The notes beneath the pieces were generated by a model. That model ran no database searches. It saw only the letters and a program-made list of their open reading frames with translations, and was not told the DNA's origin. Below are positions 25,543 to 33,125 of a stretch of 43,490 nt of DNA, one piece after another. Within the stretch, counting starts at the first letter, position 1; every line of letters starts with the position of its first letter. Where the stretch lies: contig SCMQ01000040.1 in NCBI GenBank assembly GCA_005503335.1, forward strand, positions 1-43,490, written 5' to 3'. The DNA comes from Comamonadaceae bacterium 2FH. Lineage in GTDB: Bacteria > Pseudomonadota > Gammaproteobacteria > Burkholderiales > Burkholderiaceae_C. The position numbers and the translations under genes were made by a program.

Positions 25543-25860
25543 ATGGGCTTTTCTGCCAGGGACGTAGTGCCCTTCACGCAGGCGCGCGCCTGCCTGTCTG
25601 AGTTGGCCGACCAAGCCAAGGCCGGTGCCGAGAAGATCATCACCAAGAACGGCGAGAGCTACGTGGCACTGATCGACGCTGACCGACTGGATTACTACCA
25701 CCGTCTGGAGCGAGAGCGCATCCACCTGCTGCTGATCGACGACGCCAAACGCGGCTTGGCCGACATTGCGGCCGGCCACACCTTCGAGGCCGATGGCGCC
25801 ATTGGCCTGCTTCAGCAGCGCCGCGTAGCTTCCGCCAAGGCATCCAAGAAACGTGGCTGA
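25543..25860 (+). CDS. Antitoxin, Phd/YefM-like
   Basis: A 105-residue protein starting MGFSARDVVPFTQARACLSE after AAGGAG. The N-terminal half has the Phd/YefM pattern: short strand, helix, then KAGAEKIITKNGESYVALID. The C-terminal part is helical and basic (QQRRVASAKASKKRG), presumably the toxin-wrapping region. It overlaps the toxin gene by 8 bp. It should neutralise the toxin and autorepress the operon. Confidence 0.85.
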   Translation: MGFSARDVVPFTQARACLSELADQAKAGAEKIITKNGESYVALIDADRLDYYHRLERERIHLLLIDDAKRGLADIAAGHTFEADGAIGLLQQRRVASAKASKKRG

Positions 25861-26242
25861 CAAGCAGTACCAGTACCGGGTAGAACTGACCGCAAGCTTC
25901 CTGGAGCGCCTGGACGCCATCGAGGCTTTCTTGGTAGAAGCGGACGCCGGTTTTGCGTTCGACAACTTGCTGGCCGAACTGCGCGCCACGGTCGTCCCCA
26001 ACCTGCGGCGCTTTCCGCGCATCGGCCGACGCTACCTGGCCAACCCACCCCAGTCTGCCGAAGCGCTTGCCCAGTTGGCCGCGCTACCGGCCGGCGCGCC
26101 CGATGCGCTGCGTGAATACCTGCACGGCGACTACCTGATCTTGTATGCAGCCATGGAGGCTGACGCTACCGTGTACCTGCTGTCCATCCGGCATCACCGC
26201 CAACTTTCATTTGACTTCGCCAGGCTGTGGCCCGGGGCCTGA
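25853..26242 (+). CDS. Toxin, RelE/ParE superfamily
   Basis: A 129-residue protein starting at GTG 25853, 8 bp inside the antitoxin gene. The RelE/ParE fold is indicated by YRVELTASFLERLDAIEAFL, NLRRFPRIGRRYL, REYLHGDYLILYAAME and VYLLSIRHHRQLSFDF. It is longer than canonical ParE (~100), with an Ala-rich insertion near residues 68-85. Whether it cuts ribosome-bound mRNA (RelE-like) or poisons gyrase (ParE-like) cannot be told. Confidence 0.85.
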   Translation: MADKQYQYRVELTASFLERLDAIEAFLVEADAGFAFDNLLAELRATVVPNLRRFPRIGRRYLANPPQSAEALAQLAALPAGAPDALREYLHGDYLILYAAMEADATVYLLSIRHHRQLSFDFARLWPGA

Positions 26243-26287
26243 TGGCCGCCGCGCGAGGCCTGTCGCCAGAGCCTGGCCGTTAGAAGC

Positions 26288-27826
26288 ACGAACATACCAA
26301 CACTGCACTGGGTAGAAACAGACAAGGTGGTGAACCACCATCACGACGTGCCGTTTCGGGTGCTCAAAAAGGTCTCGACATTCACCGCGCCCGGTGGCTT
26401 GCATGCGAATACGACCGACAACCGAATCATCCACGGCGACAACCTGGAGGCCCTGAAAAGCCTGCCGCCCGAGTTCGAGGGCCAGGTGAAATGCATCTAC
26501 ATCGACCCACCCTACAACAAGGGCAACGAGGGCTGGGTTTACAACGATGCAGTCAATGACCCGAAGATGAAGCGCTGGCTCGGCCAGGTAGTGGGCAAGG
26601 AGGGCGAAGACCTGTCGCGGCACGACAAGTGGTTGTGCATGATGTATCCGCGTTTGAAACTGCTGCATCGGCTGCTATCGGACGATGGCGCCATCTTCAT
26701 CTCGATAGACGACAACGAGGTGCATAACCTTCGGGCGGTCTTGAACGAAATTTTCGGCCCAGGGAACTTCGTCGTGAACATGATTTGGCAGAAGATGGAC
26801 AGCCCAAGCTCGAATTTTGGGGAGCGTGCTTTCTCGAACTATCACGATCACACTTTGGTCTTCGCCAAAAAGCTGAGCGCATGCAGGCTGAAGCAACTGC
26901 CAAAGCCCGAAATTCTGAAAGACTACCCCGAAGTTGCTGAGGACGGGCGGCGCTGCCGCACGCGCCAGCTTCGAAAGAATGGAAAGGAAGCTCGCCGCGA
27001 GGATCGCGAAACCATGTGGTATCCGATGGAGGCACCAGACGGCTCAGAGATCTGGCCACGGCATCCTGAAGAGGGCTGGGATGGACGCTGGGCCATCGGC
27101 AAGAAGGCCTATGAAAAACTGAAGAATGCCGACAAGGTGGTCTGGAAGATGCGCGACCATGGCTGGGTTCCGTATCAGGTTGAGTGGGCCCCCAACGAGC
27201 CAGCTATCCCGAACCCATCGATCCTGACTGATGCAGGCCAAAACCGACAGGCCAAAGCGCTCCTCAACGACATGCTGGGGACTGATCACGGCTTCGACAC
27301 ACCGAAGCCTGTGGGCCTGATCGAGCGCATACTACGCATCGCTTCTGACCCGGATTCCATTGTTGTTGACTCATTCGCGGGATCGGGTACCACGGGTCAC
27401 GCTGTACTCAAGCTCAACGCTGAAGACCGGGGCCGCAGGCGCTTCATCCTGATTGAGACCGAAGACTACGCCGAGAGCATTACCGCCAAGCGCGTCCGAA
27501 CCGCGATCACCGGTTATGGTTCCGGTGAAGGCATCGTTGACGGCCTCGGCGGGGGCTTCGACTACTACAGCTTTGGGGTCGAGGTGGGACGTCAAAGCCC
27601 CCAAGCAAAGCGAGCGCGCCCATTCACCACAGCTGTGTGCTCCCACGCTCTTGTCAATCAAGGGCTGAACCGCGACGCGACGCTTAACTGGCTCCGCCCG
27701 GTCCACCGTCCAAGCCAGGGCTTCTGCGACAGGCAGCGGCCTGGTGCAGGTGCCCCCCATCACGGCATGCCGCGCAAACTTCAGCGCAAGGCCGCGGCCT
27801 CGATGCTGCGCAGCGTGGCTTCGTAG
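26288..27826 (+). pseudogene. Mod-type (type III-like) DNA methyltransferase, missing start and C-terminus
   Basis: A beta-class amino-methyltransferase: the catalytic DPPYN comes first (IYIDPPYNKGNEGW) and the SAM-binding FAGSGTTGHAV later. The first ordinary start is GTG 26327. The conserved opening IPTLHWVETDK, however, continues upstream in frame to 26291, preceded by ACG where ATG would be expected, and no ATG/GTG/TTG occurs back to the stop at 26240. After GGGFDYYSFGVEV (~27590) homology stops, whereas relatives continue for over 100 residues. The frame then runs on as an unrelated tail that overlaps the convergent gene at 27781. No restriction subunit is present. Methylation activity is doubtful. 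Confidence 0.75.
27590..27780. other. Junction segment between the truncated methyltransferase and the PA2778-like gene
   Basis: About 190 bp with no gene I recognise. GC and codon use change here from the island to the chromosomal style. It may be the scar of a deletion or a fragment of an insertion element; no terminal inverted repeats were found by eye. Confidence 0.4.
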
Positions 27827-28731
27827 ATCGCCAGGCGCGGCCCGCCCAGTGCTACCGCGCGTTGCGCCGCCTCGCGCGCCTGGGCCAGGCGCTTGGTTTC
27901 ATGGAGCACCTGAGCCAGGTTGTTCCAGGCGTCGGCGGCTTGCGGGTGGTCGAGCGTGGCCTGCCGGTACGCGGCCTCGGCCTGGCCGAGCTGACCCTGC
28001 CGGTAGGCCGCGTTGCCCAGCGCCATGCGCGCGAACAGGTTGCGCGGCCAAGCGGCCAGCGCGGTCTGGTAGGCGCGCCGGGCGGGCGCCGGGGACACGC
28101 GCTCCAGGTTGGCCGCGGCGGCAACATAGTCGGCCTCTCGCGCCGTCGCCGGCAGACGCTCGGGCGGCAGGGCGACGAAAGCCCAGCGCTCGGCCTTGGC
28201 CCAGCTGCGGTCGAACTCCGAGATGGGCATCAGCAGCCGCTTCTCGGTGCCGGAACGCAGCACGACGACGCCCGCGTCCAGGTCGTAGCCCACCACCACC
28301 GCGTAATGCCACTGGGGCCAGACATCGAAGCGCAGGTTCTGCAGCACCACCACCGGGTGGCCCGCTGCGACCTCGCGCAACAGGGCGTTGGGCTGCGCTT
28401 CCAATCGGTAGGGCAGCAAGCCGGCGCGACGCGTGGCGCCCAGCATCTCGGGCTGCAGGCTGCCTTGGCGCTGCGGCACATAGACCTCGTCCACCAGTTG
28501 CTGCGGCTGGCGCTTGACGCCGGCACGGTCCAGCACGGTAGCCAGGGCCGCGGGGCCGCATTGGTATTCGTCCTGCGGGAAGAAGGCCACGTCGGCCCAT
28601 TCCACGCGCGCGGGCAGCGTGGGGGTGAGGCCCGCGCCATAGTCGGGCCGGGGAAGCGTGGCGCAGCCCGCCAGGCACAGCCATAGCGCGGCCGCGCACC
28701 AGCGGCGCCGCCCCCGCGAGGGTCTCTTCAC
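27781..28731 (-). CDS. PA2778-family lipoprotein: C39-like cysteine peptidase with TPR
   Basis: A 316-residue protein starting at GTG 28731. The signal peptide ends in lipobox LAGC (Cys about residue 23). A C39-type papain-fold domain follows: catalytic Cys in QDEYQCGPAALATVL, then PVVVLQNLRFD, and catalytic His in QWHYAVVVGYD. The C-terminal third holds TPR repeats (RNLFARMALGNAAYRQGQLG, QAADAWNNLAQVLHETKRLA). The peptide substrate is unknown. It lies 6 bp after the PA2779-like gene, the usual pairing. Confidence 0.88.
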   Translation of the reverse strand: MKRPSRGRRRWCAAALWLCLAGCATLPRPDYGAGLTPTLPARVEWADVAFFPQDEYQCGPAALATVLDRAGVKRQPQQLVDEVYVPQRQGSLQPEMLGATRRAGLLPYRLEAQPNALLREVAAGHPVVVLQNLRFDVWPQWHYAVVVGYDLDAGVVVLRSGTEKRLLMPISEFDRSWAKAERWAFVALPPERLPATAREADYVAAAANLERVSPAPARRAYQTALAAWPRNLFARMALGNAAYRQGQLGQAEAAYRQATLDHPQAADAWNNLAQVLHETKRLAQAREAAQRAVALGGPRLAIYEATLRSIEAAALR

Positions 28732-28737
28732 CCCGGA

Positions 28738-29097
28738 TTAAATCGCGATGGCCACGAGAATGGCGACCAGCAGGATGAGGATCCAGTCCGTGCTGCTGAG
28801 GGCGCCCCCGGCCGGCATCGAGTCGATGCGCTGGGCCAGGGCATGGACTTCCTCTTCGCTGAGCGAGGCCACGCGGTCCTTGGCGACCAGGCCGCTGACG
28901 CCCATGGCCTGCAAGCGTTCCTTGACGTTGGCGCGTTCGACGAAGCTCTGAACCTTGGCCCGGTCCTGCTCGGCCTGGCTCTGTACCGACATGGCCTGCG
29001 TGTCGACGATCTCCGCTTGAACCAAGGGCACCTGAGCGGCCAAGGCCACCGCAAGCGTCACGATCAATCCGCGGCTAAGGTAGGCAACTCGCTTCAT
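28738..29097 (-). CDS. PA2779-family small secreted/membrane protein
   Basis: A 119-residue protein starting at ATG 29097. The N-terminal signal is LIVTLAVALAAQVPLVQA. The centre is charged and helical (QSQAEQDRAKVQSFVERANV, then LSEEEVHALAQRIDSMPAGG), and the C-terminus is a TM segment (WILILLVAILVAIAI). This is the pattern of PA2779-type partners of PA2778 peptidases. It resembles a substrate with a Gly-Gly-like site (PAGGALSS) before the hydrophobic tail, so it may be the peptidase's substrate. That idea is inference. Confidence 0.85.
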   Translation of the reverse strand: MKRVAYLSRGLIVTLAVALAAQVPLVQAEIVDTQAMSVQSQAEQDRAKVQSFVERANVKERLQAMGVSGLVAKDRVASLSEEEVHALAQRIDSMPAGGALSSTDWILILLVAILVAIAI

Positions 29098-29408
29098 GAC
29101 TGTCTCCTTCAGGAAAAGGAACATACATGTTAGCCCGATGCCCGGAAACAGGAAAGCCGATGGAAATGTAAGACACGTTGCCGAAAAATCCCCCCTTGGC
29201 CTTTCCCTCAGGCGCTTGAGCAGGGCCAGGTTCCAGGGGCGCTTGCCGAATTCCGCCCTCTCCACCGGCCACGCCACTGTTACATGCGCAATCCGTCAAC
29301 CCATTCGAGGGGCGGACGTTGAATGCTTGCCTGGGGGAGTGGCATGGCAGAAGTCGCGCCAGATCCCCAGGGCGGTGGTCGATCTGTCGTCATGCCAAGG
29401 AGTCCGCC
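29098..29408. other. Intergenic region of 311 bp
   Basis: This separates the PA2779-like gene from the small ORF at 29409. It includes the short inverted repeat AACAT-ac-ATGTT (29120-29131) in the leader of the minus-strand operon, and otherwise I see no gene or clear RNA structure. Promoters for both divergent units must lie here. Confidence 0.5.
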
Positions 29409-29618
29409 ATGGACACGGAAAGCCTGCAACGAAGCCAGTATGAACTGCGGTTCCAGTCGCTGTTCGCACCCGGCCGCGGCTTTGCATTTCCGTGCGATGC
29501 CGAAGGCCATGTCGATCTGGATGCCCTCAGCGCCCAGTCGCGCAACAACTACCTCTACGCAAGGGCCCTGGTGGGGCGCGAGTTTTTGGCGCCGGCCGTG
29601 CAAGCGAGTGCCTGCTGA
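29409..29618 (+). CDS. Small protein of unknown function (69 residues)
   Basis: MDTESLQRSQYELRFQSLFA, then PGRGFAFPCDAEGHVDLDAL and ARALVGREF. An AAGGAG ribosome-binding site precedes the ATG at a good distance and the composition is protein-like rather than a GC shadow. From memory, similar 65-75 residue proteins occur in Burkholderiales without known function. It is soluble with one Cys near the middle and one at the C-terminus. Confidence 0.65.
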   Translation: MDTESLQRSQYELRFQSLFAPGRGFAFPCDAEGHVDLDALSAQSRNNYLYARALVGREFLAPAVQASAC

Positions 29619-29657
29619 GACGCCAGCCCTGGCCACCGCCGTGGCCGCCCGGCTGAC

Positions 29658-30164
29658 TCACTCCTCCTCTTCGCCCGCCCCCTGCGCCTCATCCACGCGC
29701 TGCATGTTGTCCAGCAGCTGGAGCAGGTAGTGCAGCGTGTGCGTGATATCGCTGACCGAGAAACCCTCTAGCGCCTGCTCGTAGTAGGCGTGGATCTTGG
29801 CCTGGGCCTGCAGCTCCCAGACCTCGCGCCCCGAGGCCGTCATGGCGATCAGGCGCGAGCGCCGGTCGCGCCCGTCGGGCGCGCTGCAGACATGGCCGTC
29901 GCGCTCCATGCGGCCTATCAGGCCGGCCAGGTTCTGCCGGCTCACCATCAGGTAGCGGGCCAGCTCGCCCACGCCCATGCCGCCCTGCGCTTCGGCCCGC
30001 GACAGGGCCCCCAGCACCGCCCATTGCTGGGTCGTCAGGCCCTCGGCCTCCACGGCACGCGTCCCGGTTTTATGCAACATGTTTGCACATTGATAGAGCT
30101 TGAAAAACAGCCGGTTGGCCAGCTCCATGCGCACGACATGGGATTTCTCTTCAGGGTTAACCAT
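29658..30164 (-). CDS. badR: MarR-family regulator, BadR-like
   Basis: A 168-residue winged-helix regulator: LFFKLYQCANMLHKTGTRAV, LTTQQWAVLGALSRAEA, VGELARYLMVSRQNLAGLIG and the wing DGRDRRSRLIAMTASGREVW. The C-terminus is acidic (GAGEEEE). It is divergent from the badH-led operon, with the inverted repeat GACAA-cata-TTGTC between them. In Rhodopseudomonas palustris BadR is a MarR repressor of the alicyclic acid genes released by 2-ketocyclohexane-1-carboxyl-CoA. The symbol rests on that context. Confidence 0.8.
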   Translation of the reverse strand: MVNPEEKSHVVRMELANRLFFKLYQCANMLHKTGTRAVEAEGLTTQQWAVLGALSRAEAQGGMGVGELARYLMVSRQNLAGLIGRMERDGHVCSAPDGRDRRSRLIAMTASGREVWELQAQAKIHAYYEQALEGFSVSDITHTLHYLLQLLDNMQRVDEAQGAGEEEE

Positions 30165-30216
30165 GATTTTCCAAACAAAACTGGCACTTGCGCATTATCG
30201 GCGCAGCGCCTAATAT

Positions 30217-30230
30217 GACAACATATTGTC
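30217..30230. promoter_or_regulatory. Candidate MarR/BadR operator (GACAA-cata-TTGTC)
   Basis: A perfect 5-4-5 inverted repeat, extendable to TAtGACAA...TTGTCgTA with one mismatch. It lies 53 bp upstream of the regulator start and 67 bp upstream of badH. Such 14-20 bp inverted repeats are typical MarR sites. Confidence 0.55.
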
Positions 30231-30297
30231 GTAACCGCCTGGCGGCACCCACCCGGGTACCAAGCATAGCAACCCACCTTTGTAAACGGAGATCCAC

Positions 30298-31065
30298 ATG
30301 CAGAAATTCCAAGACCAGACCGTGATCGTGACCGGCGGCGGCGGCGGCATCGGCGGCGCCACCTGCCGGCGCTTTGCGCGCGAAGGCGCCAAGGTCGCGG
30401 TGTTCGACCGCGACCTCGCGGCCGCCCAGCGCGTCGCGGCCGAGATCGACGCCGCCGGCGGCCGGGCGGCCGCCTACTGCTGCGACATCACCGACCGCAC
30501 GTCGGTCGACGCGGCCGTGGCCGCCGCCACCGAGCAGCTGGGGCCCGTCGACGTGCTGGTCAACAACGCCGGCTGGGACGTGTTCAAGCCCTTCACCAAG
30601 ACCAGCCCCGCCGAGTGGGAAAAGCTGATCGCGATCAACCTGACGGGCGCGCTGCACATGCACCACGCGGTGCTGCCGGGCATGGCGGCGCGCAAGAAGG
30701 GCCGCATCGTCAACATCGCCTCCGACGCGGCGCGCGTAGGCTCCTCCGGCGAGGCGGTCTACGCGGCCTGCAAGGGCGGGCTGGTGGCCTTCTCCAAGAC
30801 CCTGGCGCGCGAGCATGCGCGCCACGGCATCACCGTGAACGTGGTCTGCCCCGGCCCCACCGACACGGCCTTGTTCGCCGACTACAAGGAAGGCGCGGGC
30901 AACCCCGAGAAGCTGATGGAGGCCTTCACCCGCGCCATCCCGCTGGGCCGCATCGGCCAGCCGGAAGACCTGCCCGGCGCCGTGCTGTTCTTCGCCAGCG
31001 AAGACGCCGCCTACGTGACCGGCCAGGTGCTCAGCGTCTCGGGCGGCCTGAGCATGGTCGGCTGA
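30298..31065 (+). CDS. badH: 2-hydroxycyclohexane-1-carboxyl-CoA dehydrogenase (SDR)
   Basis: A 255-residue short-chain dehydrogenase. The cofactor motif is TGGGGGIG (residues ~12-19), then VLVNNAGWDVF, the catalytic Ser region IVNIASDAARVGSSGEAVYA with YAACK (YxxxK), and PGPTDTALF. BadH oxidises the ring hydroxyl to the 2-keto ester with NAD+. The YAACKGGLVAFSKTLAREHA helix and the adjacent badI support the specific call. GGAG precedes the ATG. It is the first gene of the alicyclic operon. Confidence 0.88.
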   Translation: MQKFQDQTVIVTGGGGGIGGATCRRFAREGAKVAVFDRDLAAAQRVAAEIDAAGGRAAAYCCDITDRTSVDAAVAAATEQLGPVDVLVNNAGWDVFKPFTKTSPAEWEKLIAINLTGALHMHHAVLPGMAARKKGRIVNIASDAARVGSSGEAVYAACKGGLVAFSKTLAREHARHGITVNVVCPGPTDTALFADYKEGAGNPEKLMEAFTRAIPLGRIGQPEDLPGAVLFFASEDAAYVTGQVLSVSGGLSMVG

Positions 31066-31093
31066 CCTCTTTCACCCTCAACCGGAAATCACC

Positions 31094-31876
31094 ATGAACT
31101 TCGAAGACATCCTGTACGAGGTCCGCAACGGCGTGGCCTGGATCACCATCAACCGGCCGGACAAGATGAACGCGTTTCGCGGCCAGACCTGCGACGAGAT
31201 CATCAAGGCCCTGAACAAGGCCGGCTACGACCGCGAGGTCGGCTGCATCGTGCTGGCCGGCGCCGGCGACCGCGCCTTCTGCACCGGCGGCGACCAGTCG
31301 GCGCACAACGGCAACTACGACGGCCGCGGCACCATCGGCCTGCCGATGGAGGAGCTGCACACCGCGGTCCGCGACGTGCCCAAGCCCGTGATCGCGCGCG
31401 TGCAGGGCTACGCCATCGGCGGCGGCAACGTGCTGGCCACCATCTGCGACCTGACCATCTGCTCCGAGAAGGCCATCTTCGGCCAGGTCGGCCCCAAGAT
31501 GGGCTCGGTCGACCCCGGCTACGGCACGGCCTTCCTGGCCCGCGTGGTGGGCGAGAAGAAGGCGCGCGAGATCTGGTACCTGAACAAGCGCTACTCGGGC
31601 CCCGAAGCCGTGGCCATGGGCCTGGCCAACGTCTGCGTGCCGCACGAGCAGCTGGACGCCGAGGTGCAGAAATGGGCCGAGGAGATCGGCGAGCGCAGCC
31701 CGACGGCGATCGCGATTGCCAAGCGCAGCTTCAACATGGACACCGCGCACCAGAGCGGCATCGCCGGCATGGGCATGTACGCGCTCAAGCTGTACTACGA
31801 CACCGAGGAATCGCGCGAGGGCGTCAAGGCGCTGCAGGAAAAGCGCAAGCCCGAGTTCCGCAGGTACGCCAAGTAA
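31094..31876 (+). CDS. badI: 2-ketocyclohexane-1-carboxyl-CoA hydrolase (ring-opening)
   Basis: A 260-residue crotonase-fold enzyme, the same length as R. palustris BadI. Features are YEVRNGVAWITINRPDKMNA, AFCTGGDQSAHNGNYDGRG, YAIGGGNVLATICDLTICSE, QVGPKMGSVDPGYGTAFLAR and REIWYLNKRYSGPEA. It resembles MenB as BadI does. It hydrolytically opens the keto ring to give pimeloyl-CoA. It sits between badH and aliB. Confidence 0.92.
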   Translation: MNFEDILYEVRNGVAWITINRPDKMNAFRGQTCDEIIKALNKAGYDREVGCIVLAGAGDRAFCTGGDQSAHNGNYDGRGTIGLPMEELHTAVRDVPKPVIARVQGYAIGGGNVLATICDLTICSEKAIFGQVGPKMGSVDPGYGTAFLARVVGEKKAREIWYLNKRYSGPEAVAMGLANVCVPHEQLDAEVQKWAEEIGERSPTAIAIAKRSFNMDTAHQSGIAGMGMYALKLYYDTEESREGVKALQEKRKPEFRRYAK

Positions 31877-31894
31877 GCCGCTGGAGAGCCTGAA

Positions 31895-33064
31895 GTGAAT
31901 CCGAATCCCTACATCGACGAAGACCTGCAGGCGCTGGCCGAGACGGCGCGCCGCTTTGCCACCGAGCGCGTGGCGCCCGGCTTCCTGGAGCGCGACAAGA
32001 CCCGCGAGTTCGACCGCGAGCTGCTGCGCGAAATGGGTGGTCTCGGTTTCATCTGCCCCGAGCTGCCGGAGGAGTTCGGCGGCCTGGGCCTGGGCTGCCT
32101 GGCCGCCGGCGTGATCCACGAGGAGGTCGCCCGCGCCGACCTCAGCTTCTCCTACCTGAACCTGCTGGCCTCGCTGAACGGCCAGATCCTGTCGCGCTAC
32201 GGCCATCCCGCGGTCGTCGGCCCCTGGCTGAAGAAGCTCACCCAGGGCGAGGCCATCTGCGCCATCGCCCTGACCGAGCCGCGCGGCGGCTCCGACGCGG
32301 CCAACCTGCGTCTGCGCATCGAGCGCACCAGTGAAGGGGGTAGCGACCACTACGTCATCAACGGCGAGAAGACCTCGATCTCGGCCGCCGACCAGGCCGA
32401 CATCAGCGTGGTGTTCGGCCGCACCGGCAGCCCTGAATCCGGCGCCCATGGCGTCACCGCGCTGCTGGTGCCCATGGACAGCCCCGGCATCACCACCAAC
32501 CGCTTCGACTGCCATGGCCAGCGCGCCATCGGCCGCGGATCGATCTTCTTCGAGAACGTGCGCGTGCCCGTCAGCCATCGCCTGGGCGACGAGAACAAGG
32601 GCTTCGTGCAGGTGATGCACGGTTTCGACTTCTCGCGCTCGCTGATCGGCCTGCAGTGCCTGGCCGTGGCCCGCGCGGCGCTCGACGAGACCTGGGCCTA
32701 CATCACCGAGCGCGAGGCCTTCGGCAAGACCCTGTCCCACTTCCAGGGCGTGACCCACCCGCTGGCCCAGTACGACACCGAGGTCGAGGGCGCGCGCCTG
32801 CTGTGCCTGCAGGGCCTGTGGCTCAAGGACAAGGGCCTGCCCCACACCGCCGAGGCCGGCATGGCCAAGTGGTGGGGCCCCAAGCTGGCCTACGACGTGG
32901 TGCACCAGTGCCTGCTGTGCTTCGGCCACGGCGGCTACGACCGCGGGGCCATGGAGCAGCGCCTGCGCGACGTGCTCGGCTTCCAGATCGGCGACGGCAC
33001 GGCCCAGATCATGAAGACCGTCATCGCGCGCGTGCGCGCCGGCCGCCAGCACGTGCCGGCCTGA
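31895..33064 (+). CDS. aliB: Cyclohexanecarboxyl-CoA dehydrogenase (acyl-CoA dehydrogenase family)
   Basis: A 389-residue acyl-CoA dehydrogenase starting at GTG 31895 (GGAGAG upstream). Family blocks are ICPELPEEFGGLGLGCLAAG, ICAIALTEPRGGSDAANLRL, REAFGKTLSHFQGVTHPLAQ and FGHGGYDRGAMEQRLRDV. At the position where most members have the catalytic Glu (YEGT), this one reads GDGT, giving D367. It introduces the ring double bond and passes electrons to ETF. Context (badHI, aliA, badK) supports AliB. Confidence 0.88.
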   Translation: MNPNPYIDEDLQALAETARRFATERVAPGFLERDKTREFDRELLREMGGLGFICPELPEEFGGLGLGCLAAGVIHEEVARADLSFSYLNLLASLNGQILSRYGHPAVVGPWLKKLTQGEAICAIALTEPRGGSDAANLRLRIERTSEGGSDHYVINGEKTSISAADQADISVVFGRTGSPESGAHGVTALLVPMDSPGITTNRFDCHGQRAIGRGSIFFENVRVPVSHRLGDENKGFVQVMHGFDFSRSLIGLQCLAVARAALDETWAYITEREAFGKTLSHFQGVTHPLAQYDTEVEGARLLCLQGLWLKDKGLPHTAEAGMAKWWGPKLAYDVVHQCLLCFGHGGYDRGAMEQRLRDVLGFQIGDGTAQIMKTVIARVRAGRQHVPA

Positions 33065-33070
33065 ACAGCC

Positions 33071-33108
33071 CTCACCCCAGCCCTCTCCCAGCGGGAGAGG
33101 GAGCCCCA
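33071..33108. repeat. REP-like hairpin between aliB and aliA
   Basis: The sequence contains CCCTCTCCC-agc-GGGAGAGGG (33081-33101), a perfect 9-bp stem with a 3-nt loop. It lies in the motif ccctcaccccagccctctcc that is widespread between genes of proteobacteria (from memory). Without a T-run it is more likely an mRNA-stabilising or REP-type element than a terminator; it may tune aliA expression within the operon. Confidence 0.65.
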
Positions 33109-33125
33109 GAGAAGGAGACAAGACC

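Noticed and set aside
26243-26300. An integron attC-like site near GTTAGAAG before the methyltransferase
   Set aside because: The core does not fit GTTRRRY and no matching RYYYAAC partner or cassette array is present.
27371-27763. A minus-strand 130-residue ORF opposite the end of the methyltransferase
   Set aside because: It spans the junction between methyltransferase coding sequence and unrelated DNA and has no convincing ribosome-binding site. It may be part of an element but cannot be supported.
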